Assembly: GCF_964355755.1 (NCBI RefSeq)
Contig: NC_092680.1
Span: 193,001-257,000 of the forward strand
Direction: 5' to 3'
Length of the DNA: 64,000 nt
Source: Antedon mediterranea
Lineage: Eukaryota > Echinodermata > Crinoidea > Comatulida > Antedonidae
A program made the translations under genes and the position numbers. The notes under the pieces were generated by a model. That model did not search any database, had not been told where the DNA came from, and saw only the letters and a program-made list of their open reading frames with translations. Every line of letters starts with the position of its first letter. Position 1 is the stretch's first letter. Below are positions 9,201-24,200 of this stretch, one piece after another.

Positions 9201-12200
9201 TAAAGTTCACAATGCTTATGGCACCACCTTTGATAAATACTGTACTATAGTTGTTGAATAATTATAACAATAAATGTATGTGCACAATACTAGTAACATT
9301 TATGGATACCTGATTTACAGTACAAACTTAAACATTGCGAATAAAAAGAACATTAAAATTAAAAACAAGAAATATTTTTTACACAAAATATCGCTCAATT
9401 TTTTTAACATAACAATTTAAATTATTGTTCTTTTTTGGCTTGGCAGTTGATACAGTAGATCGCTGTTTAATTCCGAAAACAAAGGCCTAAGAAATGCTTT
9501 TGTTTAAATACTGCGCATAAACAGTGCCAAAAGTGTTAATTGTAAAATAACATATTTGTTTTGGGAAAATGTTATCTTACCAGTTATCTTAAATTATAAT
9601 CTCTGGGCTAGGACTGCTTGATTCGGGGGGGAAATATTTAAAATCGGGAATTTCGGAAAAACTTGGGACCTCTGTTACACTCATAAATTGACAATCGCCA
9701 CCGGTTGTTGCTATTTATTCGCCATACAGTAGTATGGTTACTGATTTGGCGAAGAGGATAACATTTTTCCGCCATATCCATTTCCTGATCGCCATTGGTA
9801 ACTTGGTGAATGGTTAGCATGAGCTTAACTTACGCCGACGTATGTGTGAACATACACTTAAGTTTCAGCATACCATTATCCATGTGACATTGATTACATC
9901 TGGGTAGTAATTTAAGTGGTTAACATCAGTAGTATTTATTTAAGCAGTTAACTGTCAATGTCTAACCAGGCAGGAATTCTTCATTAAAGTATCCAACTTA
10001 ATGCACTCTTAACCTTCCCAAATACTGCATAGTATTTTTGTTTGAAACCCCCAGTGGTGGCGCCAGCATTTGCCAGATGAAGTTAGCATCCATTAGCTGG
10101 GGCCGTCAAGGGGGATGAAGCTAACTGCATAACATGGACCTTGGGTCAGGGGTGCAAAGTGATAATTTTCCTGGTTACTATAACTATGACCCAGTATAAT
10201 ACCCTGTCTGCCCAAACAAAAAACTATCTAACGGGACGTCTGGCCCACTAGGGTTTGGGCTGAGGTAACATGTTATGTTCCCTCCGACCGTGCCATGCGG
10301 TCTTCGCCAAACAGAAGATAAGGGATGTTAAACTGTGGCCATTATTATTTATATAAAACTATAGTTCATCTTCTGTATTTCCATTAAATTAATTGAATCA
10401 CTTTTATTTGTTTTTTCAGGTGATGGATTACGGATGGCATTTTCACCGAACGAAGCACCAATCTACGTAAGTGAAATTACATTTTTAGTTATTACAATAA
10501 CAAGTCAAAAATGTTGATCATCAACATCATCTCGAACCATACAGCAAGTGAGCCCTTGCCGATGTAATGGCTAACTGTACATAATTATAGTTCCACTGTC
10601 TTAAACCGCTCACTCACTCACTCACTCACTCTCTAGATCGATTGAATACTGTAGAGGCCTACAGCATGTATACTAGCGTATTGATTTAATAACTGATATT
10701 TTAAGGGAATTTACATTTTTGAATATCATTGTTGAATTGTCAGCGTTTTTGATTTGCTTTCCTGGGTAATTATGCGAGTAGAGTAAATTTATGAATTTAA
10801 AATGTTCAAATACAAACCAGTAAATCAATTGTCACTAAATGAAATGCTACCTGTGAAGTTTACAGTATGTAGTGAATCAACAGCCTGTTACTCTGTTTTG
10901 TTTTCTATACCATTGTCAATGCATTTTGTTTAGATAGCAAAAACTATTGATTATCAAGTTGATTTGTCTTTTTAATATAATTTACTGATTTGCATAATTT
11001 ACTTTGACCACATTTAAATTATCTTCATAATTCGTAACAACAGGGAGCACTATTAATTAATTTTGTGATAGAAAAAAATGTTCAACTCAAAATATATTTA
11101 CAGTAGAGTACATTGTATTATCATATTTAACCATGGAACATACATTTAAGACAAGGAATGACCTGGTTTAATGTTTTTAAAGCAATGCATTATTTTTTAC
11201 AAAACATCAAAAATTGTGGGAAAAGTGTCTTTAATATTTAATAAGTAACATTCAGAAGTCGGAAATAAGCTCTATGTAAGCCCGAAGTATTGCCAGTAAA
11301 GATTCAATTTGTAAGTTACTTCAATCTTACTAACACTGACAACTTTCTCAATAAGAAGTCTCAAGAATAAATGTGCTACTTCCATGTATACAGGTCTGAA
11401 GTAATGTACACAAGAAATGTAATGTTACGCACCTTTTATGCATCGTGTGGACGCTTATCTGAAGTAACGCCTGCATATAATTTCATGTTCGGCGTAACTT
11501 TACCTCGGACATACTGTACAGTACGTCCGTCTGAACATAACTATTGATAGCATATTGGCCAGAAGTTAATTACCAATTGTTGTTTGTCTCTATCTCTGAC
11601 GTATTTTGATATCTTCTATTCTAAATGTTTATATAAGGTTACAGTAAGCTGTTGTTTACTTCATTTACATTGTAACATAGCAACACAGGCTGTTTATTCT
11701 ACCAAAACAGTCAGGAAACGAGTAAAGTTGAACCAGTTCCTGTTACAGTTCCTACAGATTATAAAATAGCCAGTGGAGCATACACTTGAAGTTGCCTCTT
11801 ATCAAACATTGATTCAAGTGTAATTATTTTGCTGGTTCCCTGTGTCATGTGCAGTACTGTACTCAGAGTAAAAGCTCGGAGAATATCTTGCAATTAAAAC
11901 TGATGGAAATAAATAATTTGCGATTTATAGTAATATTGTACTACCGAGAATATTGAATGGCAATTACTGACTTTGCTAGTTCTGGGGAAGATTGAACTGT
12001 CTGTTTACACTTTGTGGAGATTAGTCATATTATTTAATATTTTAATGAAGATTTTATAACTTCTGTATTTGTTTACTGTACACATGGTCATTTTGGAAAT
12101 TATAATCTACTGTATTAGAATAGATACTAAAGAAGATACTGTAAATGATTGCATTATAATGCAAGTTATAGATGATGGGAAGTATTGTAATGTTTACCAG

Positions 12201-15200
12201 TGGTCAACATGGACATGATTAATTGTAGGATCAATTACACTTCATAATTGACTTACTAGTAACTTTGCCAGTTTTTATTACCCAGCTGTGTCAACATTTC
12301 CTTGTGTCCATTTGGGGTTTATGGAATACTCTTTAGTATAGTGTACTTGCTTGAAGACAAAAATCATAAGTTTAATTATTGATGATTGAAATTAAATTAT
12401 GGTTTAATCCGATTGGATAAAATGTTTGGTTAATTTTCTAGCTAAATCAAAATGATTGTGTTAGTATGCAGGCTATACGATGAGATGTCATTTCCTTTAA
12501 TTGCGTTTCTAATGAACTGAAATTTTTAATTATCTTGGCAAATTATTTGATTTTATTTTAATGAAATTTGGGCAGAGCTTAAATCAATTTAGTTCTTTTA
12601 TTATTGTTCATTCAAGGTGTTGAAATTAAAGATCAAGTTTTTATATCAAAAGATGCCAACAATATTTGCAAGGGTATTTAACTGATCACTGATTGTATAA
12701 GGAAATAAATACAGTATCAATTATCTTATCATTGGTTTATTTTGAGATTACACGTCAGTTCCTATATGATCATAATGATAGCAATATAAACATTACAGAA
12801 CTTTATACTGTCTTTTGAAGAGTTCTGTATCAAAATCCACCATTCAAAAGATTCAAAGAGTTTTGTTATGACTGTGTTGAAAAACTGCTGATCTGTACAA
12901 CATTGATATTTGTTTTGTGCTGTGACCAGATGCATCATGAATTTGTGGAAATAATCATACTAGTTGAAATAATACATTTGAACTGTTTTCTTGGTAAGAA
13001 GTAAAACTTGTACACTTGAAGTTGAAAAAGAAAAGGTAGCATTTTTAATGCAACCCTGAACTTCGAATCACTTCAGACATTTGCAGCTTTTATCTGTGCT
13101 TCTAAATATGGATTGCAAGAAGTAGAGATATACAGTAAAAGCTCATTAGACCGGATGTTCTCATGAATTTGAATGTTAATCAGTTAACAATGCCTCATTA
13201 TTTTCAGGTAAATCTTTGTACCTTTGTCTGTAAAGTCTGAACTTAGTGTCATCTTTTGTTGCGATGTTATCCAAGCGTAACTGACTTGTTAGCTCTTGGT
13301 TGAAACCAGAGCCCATCATTACAGTCTACAGTACATACTATGAACATTTACTTGAAGGATCTAAATGTTTTAACAATTGTGAAATTATAAAGAATTGTTT
13401 TACTTGGGGTATTCTAAATCAGAGGATGGTCAACTTGTGAGATAATAACATGGAGCAGAAGTTTTTCAATTTGCTTTCTGTGCCGACATTTCAGACATTT
13501 TGTAACTTTCTTGCAAGGTTTCGTTGGTGTGTTTATTCATTGGTAAGTTACTTTACACTACAGTCAGAAGGTACTGTATTCTATACTTTGTACAATAGTA
13601 GCAATTTAAAGGTGCCATGCTTTAGAGTTTTAAGTAATTCTCTTCAATATGATCAAATGGTTTTGACGATAAATTACATTATTTTTAACTAAATTAAAGA
13701 TAGTACTGTACTGTAACTCCAATACAGTCAGTATACATTGGAAAATTAAACTTTTGATCCATTTTAATTGAAATGTTAAATCTTTAGTTTTATATTGAAA
13801 TGATATGCAACTTTGAACTGAAAAATAATAGTTAGCATTTAGACAGTACAGTAAGGTCCTGTCCTGAAAAAATTAATCCTGGTTATTTTTGGAAAACCAA
13901 CATTTATTCTGTTTTTAAAAGAATTGTCAGATACAAGAACTGGTTGTTACGCCGGTATTCAACACAAAAACACTTGATACTTTAGTACTACTGTATGTAC
14001 AGTAACAAATTATATTAAACTGTGTTTTGTAAAAGTACAACTTTTTATTTGGTTAATTAGATGAGAATTGCAACTGGAGTATCGGACTCCGGTACGTAAT
14101 TTAAAGACCCCTTCCCTGCAATTTTGGACGTTTTTTGGAAAATAATACATATATATCACTTTAAAAACATTAAACCATGTCATTTCTTGTCTTAAATGTA
14201 CGTTTTATGGTAAATTATGATAAAAAGTGAGAAACAATGCACTACCTAAGTAGCTCGCGGCGATCGACCTCTCGTGGACGGTCTTAGGCCTAGCCTAGCT
14301 AGGCTTAGTTTTGTAGGCCTAGCTGGTAAACATCGGTAACGTACGAACATCGTACGCGAGCTACTGTATATACCTAGCCTGACGTTGTATAGTTGCTGCA
14401 TTAATTGTCTTTCTATTTTTGCCAGACTCCGTTGATACAAATTGGGGAAAACCCGGTATTTTCGCTGAAAAGTTAGGAGTCTTTCATTTGTTTTGGCCTC
14501 ACGATCGATCGAAAAGTGGGCGAATTACAGGTGAAAAACAAAAATATCAATCCGCGCGCAATGCATTTTGGGATTTATAGCGGGCCGCTATAATTATTAG
14601 AATCGACTTATTTTTCACATTTTTAACCATTTAAAGACGAAAAAAGTTATCGCAATAGGACCATATAGTATTATTTTTACATTAAATATAGTTTGTGATC
14701 TTAAATTAGATCTAAAAAACGTAGGGAATGGGGCTTTAACTAAAAACATAGTATTGTGGAATTGACTTTTATGTTTAGTTTTATGATATTTGAAAAAGCA
14801 ATCGTTCAAAGCAGAGTGCTACAGTAGTAGTCATAAAGCACAGAGTGCTACAGTAGTAGTCATAAAAAATCAAGAGTTCTAACCAAACATATCGACGCCC
14901 ACAACATTTTGTACTTTAGGCCATTTGTTTGTTTTATTACTCCACTTTAATTTGTAATAAAACACTTTGTAACAAAAAATATAAATATGTTAATATTATT
15001 GAAGGACAGTATGCCAAGCTTAAAAATTGTAACTAACAATAGTTTAAACTTAATGACATTTATTTTATACTCAGTATTGTGCTTTATTAGCATTTAACCA
15101 TACTACTAATACAAATTATTATTAAATTATTATTATTATTATTATTCTGTGAAATCACAGAAAACATCAATTTGGCCACAATGGTGGATTGTTGTAAAAA

Positions 15201-18200
15201 GTACTGTTTTTGGAATATTGTAAATAATGTCCATGATGGTTGGAGGTCACGCACTCTACAAAGACCTCTTTGCTGGCACCTTCTCATTAAAAATAAGATG
15301 ACCTTTTATTATATTTGATTATCCTGTATAAAAATCCTTCCAAATTTAATTTTGCATCTTTTCATGTGGCACATGTCCAGTTCATAATACAGTATGACGT
15401 AATTAACTAGTGATTTTTGCATCTTTTCATATTTGATGTGGCACATGTCCAGTTCATAATACAGTATGACGTAATTAACTAGTGATTTTTGCATCTTTTC
15501 ATATTTGATGTGGCACATGTCCAGTTCATAATACAGTATGACGTAATTAACTAGTGATTTTTGCATCTTTTCATATTTGATGTGGCACATGTCTAGTTCA
15601 TAATACAGTATGACGTAATTAACTAGTGATTTTTGCATCTTTTCATATTTGATGTGGCACATGTCTAGTTTATAATACAGTATGACGTAATTAACTAGTG
15701 ATTTTTCACACAATTTCTACTAATTTCTACTAATTTCTTCATTCACAGTTGTAAACTGTGGATATAACAATAAGCTATTTTCATAGTAAATTAGACTACT
15801 GTATACTTATTATAAATGTCATATACTATTTATGTATTTTGAATAGAAAATTAAATAAGTATATTTAGGCAGGTGGTTTGTCATTGTTTTTTAATGGTGC
15901 CTTAAGCAATGACAGTGGCACATTATCAATATGTCAATTGATTGAGCTTGGATGAGTAAGTCTTATGCTTTAGACTACAACGTGACTCCGTTCTACCGGT
16001 CTTTCATTCTTTAAATACATAGTAATAAAGCAGCTGAAGATTTATCAGATTTGTTTTTCTCTATTCAATAGTCAGTTTCACTTCACATCACAAAATTCCC
16101 ATACAACAGTATACAGTTAAGCCTATACTGTACAACCAAGACTTTGCTCTGTCTACACTATCAAACTATTGTGAAAAAAAAAATGTGTGATGTGCCCAAA
16201 TATGGTAGTGATATGTCCAAATATAGTAGTGATATGATATCATCATATCCATATGGACACATCACATTTTTTTGTCACATAAATTGATAGTGTACAGTAG
16301 TAAAACAGTTTTTATTGAATGGACAGTACTGTATATATTCATTGCAGTTTGTGTCAGTGTTTGCATAAATACAATACTGTGTGTAAAATACTATATTCAT
16401 TCTGTATTCTGTATAGCATAGTATTATTTTGAAGGTTTTTAACACGTTACCTGGATGGACCAATCACTAAATTCAAAGGACATTATGATAATGTTTACAA
16501 TTTGAACTTCCTCTTGCTGTTTAAATTGCAATAATGTAATGTAATACAAAACTATACTTGTGAATAATTAACAGTGTTTGTTGTACAGTACTGTAATTTT
16601 CTAGTATTATAATAACGCTTTGTCCATGTGAATATTCGTCAAACATTTTAACAATTCAGTACATTAATTAAAGTCTATTTCGTGCCTCTACAGTACAGGT
16701 ACAGTAGTTTACCTGGATAAACCAACAATACTGTTGCCTTATTCTTTTCTTTATTTAACATACTGTACCTCTTCCTAATAAATGGTGTACAGTCCACAAA
16801 CCACACCCTTAAGTAGGGGCATACAACCATCACAATATAATAATATGTATTAAATGAATGTTGTTGTAAAATGTACAAGAATGCTGCTAGGGTATTATGT
16901 GTCTATGCAAATAATATAGTAATTATCATCTTTTTGCAGGGAGGTGGAACACTGGTGATTGCATTCTCAGAAGACAGCATCCTTCCAGATGCTAGTACGG
17001 ATATGTATGTTGTATTTTCAGGATCTTCGTTACGTCATATTACCTTAACTCAGCAGATAAATAGAAACACTTTACATTCAATCATTCCAGGTAAGAAATG
17101 GCAGTGTTACACACCTGTGGTTTACTGTTTATAGCTTGATCATGTCAATGGCCTACTACTGTACTATGTAATAGTTAAGAGGAAACACTGTAATACTCTA
17201 AATAGCCGCTTCATAATTGTTGTTACTACAATGCAATATTTGTTGACTGATTTCTTAAAGTTAAAATACTGTAATATAGCAGTCTATCATCATAATTTTA
17301 TTGATTATCAATAAACTTTAATAAACATGAAATATCATGCATCTGCGGAAAAAGAGATAAAATGTATGTCCGGGTAGTTCATAACATTGTTTGTTTAGCC
17401 TATTAATTATCTTTGCGGTGATGTTATGTTATTTTATGAATAACTGGTAATTACTACACTGGATAATGACATATTGCCAATACCATCACTGGCTATTTTT
17501 GGGTTTAATTTAATAGTTTAAAATATCAAATAACGCAATTATTCTTGAGTGAGATGCTTGTAGAGCTGGGAAGTACTGTGTTAAGTCAAATTTAGGTACA
17601 CTGTAATTTGAGGCTCTTCTATCGCCATCCTTTTGTACTGTACAATCTGCTGAACATTCAGCTCAATATTTAGAAGTTGACCTAGCTCATAAAGGTTCAC
17701 CTACAGCATATGCTGCTAATTCATCATGGGATATTTGTATTAATATTCACCACCACCACTAACACATTACACAAAAGAAAACTATTAAAAATACTATAGT
17801 ATTCATTTACACAAATTTATTAAATTACTGTAGTGCACATAAATAGTTCCCTATATTTGCACTTGATCATAAAAAAAAGTATTTAATATACACAAAAAAA
17901 CAAGAGTTGTTTCTTACTCACAGTCACACACCCCAAGGCCGAGACGTCGCTCTAAACTGTACACTATTTGTAAGGTACAGCTACTGTATATTGTATTATT
18001 GTATGAGAATACCTAATATTGATATTTTGATTTTGTAGGACATAATGCATTTGAGACTGTAAGTCTTACAGTGCAAACTAGTAGTACAGATAGCTGTGGC
18101 GGCAAAGTACTTGCATCTGGTGAATTTACTTACTGTGAAGATAATATACATCATATAGCACGATTCCTAGCTAACAGCTCACATGACCCCAATGCTTTGA

Positions 18201-21200
18201 ACCATGTTGATCTTAGCGGAGAGGACCAAGCCACGTTTGACCAAAACATTCGACTCGCTTTTGAGAACCTAGATTTACCGCATTCCTGGCGCATGCTGGA
18301 ATACTCAGAACATATCAATCAAGGTTTGGTTGTTTGGTTTTATATACTTTTCGTTTAAAAAAAATGTAAACATACAAAGCAGATAGCACAACACTGTAAT
18401 ACAGTAATAATACCCATTTTTATTGCACCAGTTTTATAAAGGGACATAATAATATAATAACGCAACCACTGTATCAACAAAACTAAAATGTTTAAATTTA
18501 TGAATTTTTGTTGATTTCCAATTTCCAGCTCCAAGAGAAACACTACTTCATTTTGCGACCAGAAACAGGTTAACAGAGTTTGCATTGTACCTTCTCAACA
18601 AACCATCAAAGGAGCTTGAAATAGCTCTTAATCTACCCAATCAGCACAATGAACTACCTATACAATTAGCAAGAGAAAGAGGACTTGAAAACTTAGTACA
18701 AGAAATGCAAAAGTAAGTATTACATTTTATAGGTTTACTGTGATTGAACACAGAATGGATCTTTTTCTTGCATTTTCTTTGCCTAAAACCTATTGAAGTA
18801 CACTTGTAGCAAAAAATTATTGTATGATTGCATGATACAAATCATGACAGATTGATTTTGAAACAGTTTGGCACATCCTATTTTTTTTAATTCAATAATA
18901 TTCTTAGCTGTAATGGATGAAATTGTAAAAGGCAAATTGTCACACATTAAATGATGAATGCATCTCCTATTACAACCTGGAATTTGACAACCTACTGTAT
19001 GATGGTACACAGACCTCTTCATTCTTCTTCAGTGCTGTGTGGGTTGAATCCTGAAGAGACGTCGGACGACGACGTAGTGTTTAGGTCGTGAGAAGAACTT
19101 TAAACATGTTTAATTTTCTCACGCCGAGCCTCCTCATACAACATTTTATGAGTTGGACAAAATACAAGAATTGACTAGCCTCATGTTTACATTTCTTGAG
19201 TCGCTCTAGATTGTCTCTCAGTAGGTTAGACATGTGAACATGACACTAAGATCATTTGATTATTGAAATGAATTTTTCATGTAGTTAATTGTTAGTATTG
19301 GACTTTGATATAAATTCTCTAGTTTATCTTTGGACTGTAATTCTCTTGTTTATGTTTTGACTGTAAATTCTCTAGTTTATCTTTGGACTGTAATTTTCTA
19401 GTTTAGCTTTGGACTACAATTCTCTAGTTTGTCTTTGGACTGTAATATGTTATTTTTAACTAGTAAGTGCAGTGCGCAATGCCACTGATCATCTGTACAA
19501 TGGTGTTTAAATTATAATAATACAGTAATAGCAAAATACCTTTAAAACTTAGACCATGACATTTACACCATAATAGTACTTGCTGAAGTATAGATACAAT
19601 AAATACATTTTACTCTTCAATTATCCAACCACTTCTCACAGGATTGAACTGCTGCTAATTGTTGTGTTCTTTAAGTTATTATGTCACATTCATATTTTAC
19701 CAGCCAGGAGTGTGTGATACTTCTCCATCATACATGATGTACACATTTGAGTCCTACAGATTTTTTGAATAACTTTTGCATGCTCACCTTAGCAGGAGGT
19801 ACAATGCTAATATACTTTATACATATTATATATTACATATGATTATCATTTAAAATCATCTGTGAACTATTATTAGAAATATTTTTATATAGATCATATT
19901 ATAAATCATGAACAAATTGTAAAATATAAAAAAATTATATTTATGTGGTTAGTATAGATATCACATAAATATTTTTGTCAATTTTACAATTTGTCTATGA
20001 CTTATAATATGATCTATTAAAAAAAGTATGGTTACATATTTTGTTATTGTTATATTGTGGACCGACATGACATTAGAATGTACAGTACTATAGTACTTTA
20101 TACACAGAAAGATTCTAATATAATTCTTCTTTTCTTAAACTGTTGAAGTAAAGTATTATTTATGTGGCAAAATAACAAGAATGAGGCCTAAATAGGTTAT
20201 ATGCAAAGTTCAACCTCACCTGAGGATACACTGCTAAAGTTCAATCACCATGCATCTCATAATGATGTATCTTTAATGTTCAATACTGTAGAGTAAAAGA
20301 TGTAGTTTGTGACCCTAAAATAGATCGAAAAAATGTAAGCTTTCTTTTCTATAAGATCAAATAATTGATTACGGAACTAGGATTGTTAGCATAAATAAAT
20401 TAATATTTCCTTCTTACTGTATATCTTATAATTCTGGGATACTAAATTCTGGTACTCAATAATATTCATTCATGTATATTGCCTGACATTATTAACTTTA
20501 GGCCTCTGGTTCCTAGTTTTTGAAAAACATTACATTGTTGTTAATCACATAACAAAAAAATGCATACCTTAGTGCTAATTAGAAAAGGGGTTTAGAATGC
20601 TACCTATATTTGTCCCACCATAGAGATAACTATTTTGCAGCTGCTTTTGTAGTGCTTTTTTCAACTAGGTGTTTACAATTATTACAACTGGTACAGTATA
20701 CTAAAATAATAGTGCTTATTCAGCTACTCTGTTTCTATGTTTATTTTCACTGGCATGTGAAGTTGGTTGGACACAGCTGATTATCGTAGGAATGTGATGG
20801 TCCATCCTAAGTCTTGGAGGATGATTAGGATGTTGTAAAGAATTATTTTTTAATGGCATACTGTAGCTACAGTACTTTAAATAGACTCAAAATATGTAGT
20901 TTTAATTTTATATAAAATTTAACTGATATTCAAATTCATTCATTAGTTTTGATTTAATTTTGTGATTGAGTTTGACACAACACAGCGTCATATAACAATC
21001 AAGAAGCTTTCAGTGTATTTTAGTAGAATTTTTAGTAATGTGACAACCAACCATCTTATAATACAGCACAGCTACTGACGTACCTTATGATACATTTCTG
21101 TATGCTTACAAATAATGAAATTATGTAAATACAGTTTTTTGCAACTGAACACAATAATAAGCAATGATAATTTATTAGAGATTAAGTATTAAGGGATTTG

Positions 21201-24200
21201 AGTATATTAATTATAGCTTGGTACATGAGGTTTACTGATAATTGATCTATGAAATAATATGTTGATGTTTACATAAGGTAAGAGCACATTATGTGCATAA
21301 ATCCTCAAGTGCTGTATGTACGCTATGAGTTTAATTAAAAATGCAAAGAAGATACTAAGGGAAAATGTAAAAGTTAAAAAGATGGAAAAAGACTAATGTT
21401 AGATAGAGCTTCACATTACAAAATGTTTATTCAGTTATAGTGAAATAGTATTATTTTAGCATTTATTTTTACCCCCTTTTCCTGTAAAATAGTTGATTCG
21501 GATTAATTGTTGACTGGAAAACAGGCTTTACATGAATTACAAATCAGATCATATCTTAATTTTATGTTTTAATAAGCAGATACAGTATCATACCATCATG
21601 AGAAACACATACTCATATCAACAGTACTGTATGTGGGTTAGTCATTTTTTAAATCATTTAAATCAAAAGACATTATAATTAACTAGACAGCCAATATACT
21701 GATAGTCATCAGATTACAGCAGCCATTTTGTGGAGTCCCTGTCCTATTCACATCACATTGCTGTCTAAATATTTTAATAGTTTAATGCAGTATGTGTTTA
21801 TGTTAAATCCTTTCTTTCCTGTCACATGTTTCATACTCATATGTACTTTATGCTTCTATAATAATTGACTAATATAAAGCATTTCAGTTTTCAACTTTAT
21901 ACAACAAAAAAACAACATACCAGGAAGAAAGGAAGTTACTCACAATAATTGTATTAAACTAATATGTAATGTTTATCACTAATCACTCAAGTGGTTGACT
22001 TAGAAATCATAATCACTCAAGTGGTTGACTTAGAAATCATAAAAAGAAAAAAGAAAGAAACATACTATAATTCCCATTGGTGCAGTATTAACGTCTCTAA
22101 AGACTTATATTATATTCACATTAAAGTGACTCCACCCATATTGTTACTAGTGTTGTATACTGTAGATTAAACAATTTATGATTTTAACCATCAACATGGG
22201 ATGAGTTATTTATCTGCATTAGATTCAATAGGTTATACTGTAGGTTGATTCAAATAGACTGGGTATACCCCACCTAGCACCACATCTATGCTAAAACACA
22301 CAAATGCTAGGCCCCTTTACAAGGTTTTGAACTCAACCAGAATAGGTCAAGTCAATACTTTAGTTACCATAAACACTAAGTGAACAGACCTACTTATTAC
22401 CATGTCACTCAACTAGTTTATTATGCTTCCATGCCATTCACGAAATGTACAGTAGAAATAAGTAGCCAAACAAGATGTACTAAAACGTCCCCTCAATCAA
22501 ATAAATTCCCTCATAGACTAGTCATTTGAACTGAACTACTCCCTCAGATTAATTCCTTGTGGAAAATAATATTGTGTGCTCCATCTATAACTGTTCTACT
22601 CTACACTTCTTGATAGTAATTGTGCTGTATTTTATCATATCTAGAGGGCAATTTTATTTTATTATACATGTTACCATACAGGTATTAAAAGCCATGAAAT
22701 AGACGCCTCCCTCGAATAAACGTCTCCCTCGAATAAACGTTCACACAAAACCCCTCCTCCCCCTTTCTACTGTATTCAAATCCTCTCCATTTCTACAGTA
22801 ATCACCTCCTCCCCCTTTCTGCGGTAATCATCTCCTCCCCTTTCTGCGGTAATCATCTCCTCCTCTTTCTGCGGTAATCATCTCCTCCCCTTTCTGCGGT
22901 AATCATATCCTACACTTTCTGCGGTAATCATCTCCTCCTCTTTCTGCGGTAATCATCTCCTCCTCTTTCTGCGGTAATCATCTCCTCTTTCTGCGGTAAT
23001 CATCTCCTCCCCCTTCTGTGGTAATTATCTCCTCTTTCTGCGGTAATCATCTCCTCCTCTTTCTGCGGTAATCATCTCCTCCCCCTTCTGCGGTAATTAT
23101 CTCCTACAGTACCCCATTTCTAATGTTCTGTATAATTAATAGATATAAATTATTTGCAGCAGTGGCATAATTGTCAGATTAGGTAATTCAAGCTGTCAAA
23201 ATATCATCAGCATGTGTTTATAATTAAACACCTTTATTCTGATTCAGCATACAATTTATGAGTCATTTGGATTATGCAGTTAGTTCTCTTACGATCCTAG
23301 GTATTCATATGATGATTAGGTATAGGCTCAGTCTACAATAAACCACTTAATTTTATTGTATATTCTCAAATATTGGTATAATATGTAGAAATGATAACAA
23401 GAGATTGTAAAAAGGTAGGTTCTTCTGGTTATACAGCTGTAAAATGATAATGACTTACTGTACTGTATAATGTGTCTAGCAAGGCTTGATTTAATAGTAT
23501 TATTTTTTTCCTAGCAAATGTGTAAGCAGTGCAATTCAATATATCACATTATGCTAGTCTAAACTTGCGCTTACATATTATCTCTAGTACTGTATTAGTA
23601 ATAGACTAGTTGGTACTGACAGTGTACTCATTCTGATGGTGGTAACAAATGCTTATATCTCTAGTACTGTACTGTATTAGTACTAGACTAGTTGGTACTG
23701 ATAGTGTACTCATAATGCTTATATCTCTAGTACTGTATTAGTACTAGAGTAGTTGGTACTGATAGTGTACTCATTCTGATCGTGATAACAAATGCTTATA
23801 TCTCTAGTACTGTATTAGTACTAGAGTACTAGTTGGTACTGATAGTGTACTCATTCTGATGGTGGTAACGAATGCTTATATCTCTAGTACTGTATTAGTA
23901 CTAGAGTACTAGTTGGTACTGATAGTGTACTCATTCTGATGGTGATAACACATGCTTATATCTCTAGTACTGTATTAGTACTAGACTAGTTGGTACTGAC
24001 AGTGTACTCATTCTGATGGTGATAACAAATGCTTATATCTCTAGTACTGTATTAGTACTAGAGTAGTTGGTACTGATAGTGTACTCATTCTGATGGTGGT
24101 AACGAATGCTTATATCTCTAGTACTGTATTAGTACTAGAGTAGTTGGTACTGATAGTGTACTCATTCTGATGGTGGTAACGAATGCTTATATCTCTAGTA

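Larger units (their letters stand above)
3254..10419 (+). other. RhoGEF intron 1 (7.2 kb)
   Basis: It holds the foldback element at 3602-5060, the 39-bp minisatellite at 6161-6660, the 18-bp minisatellite at 7249-7554 and a GC-richer patch at about 10050-10325. Stretches 5063-6140 and 7560-10040 show no coding signal, RNA gene or clear repeat to me; 'tacagta/tactgta' words are frequent. Confidence 0.8.
10467..16939 (+). other. RhoGEF intron 2 (6.5 kb)
   Basis: It contains a short ACTC microsatellite (about 10612-10636), a TTAA-flanked element (14105-14735), a 27-bp duplication near 14803-14866, a 72-bp minisatellite (15345-15706) and a MITE (16147-16296). Nothing recognisable was seen in 10640-14090 apart from frequent 'tactgta/tacagta' words. 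Confidence 0.8.

Noticed and set aside
15309-15713. 134-codon minus-strand frame with 24-residue repeats
   Set aside because: Translation of a 72-bp minisatellite.
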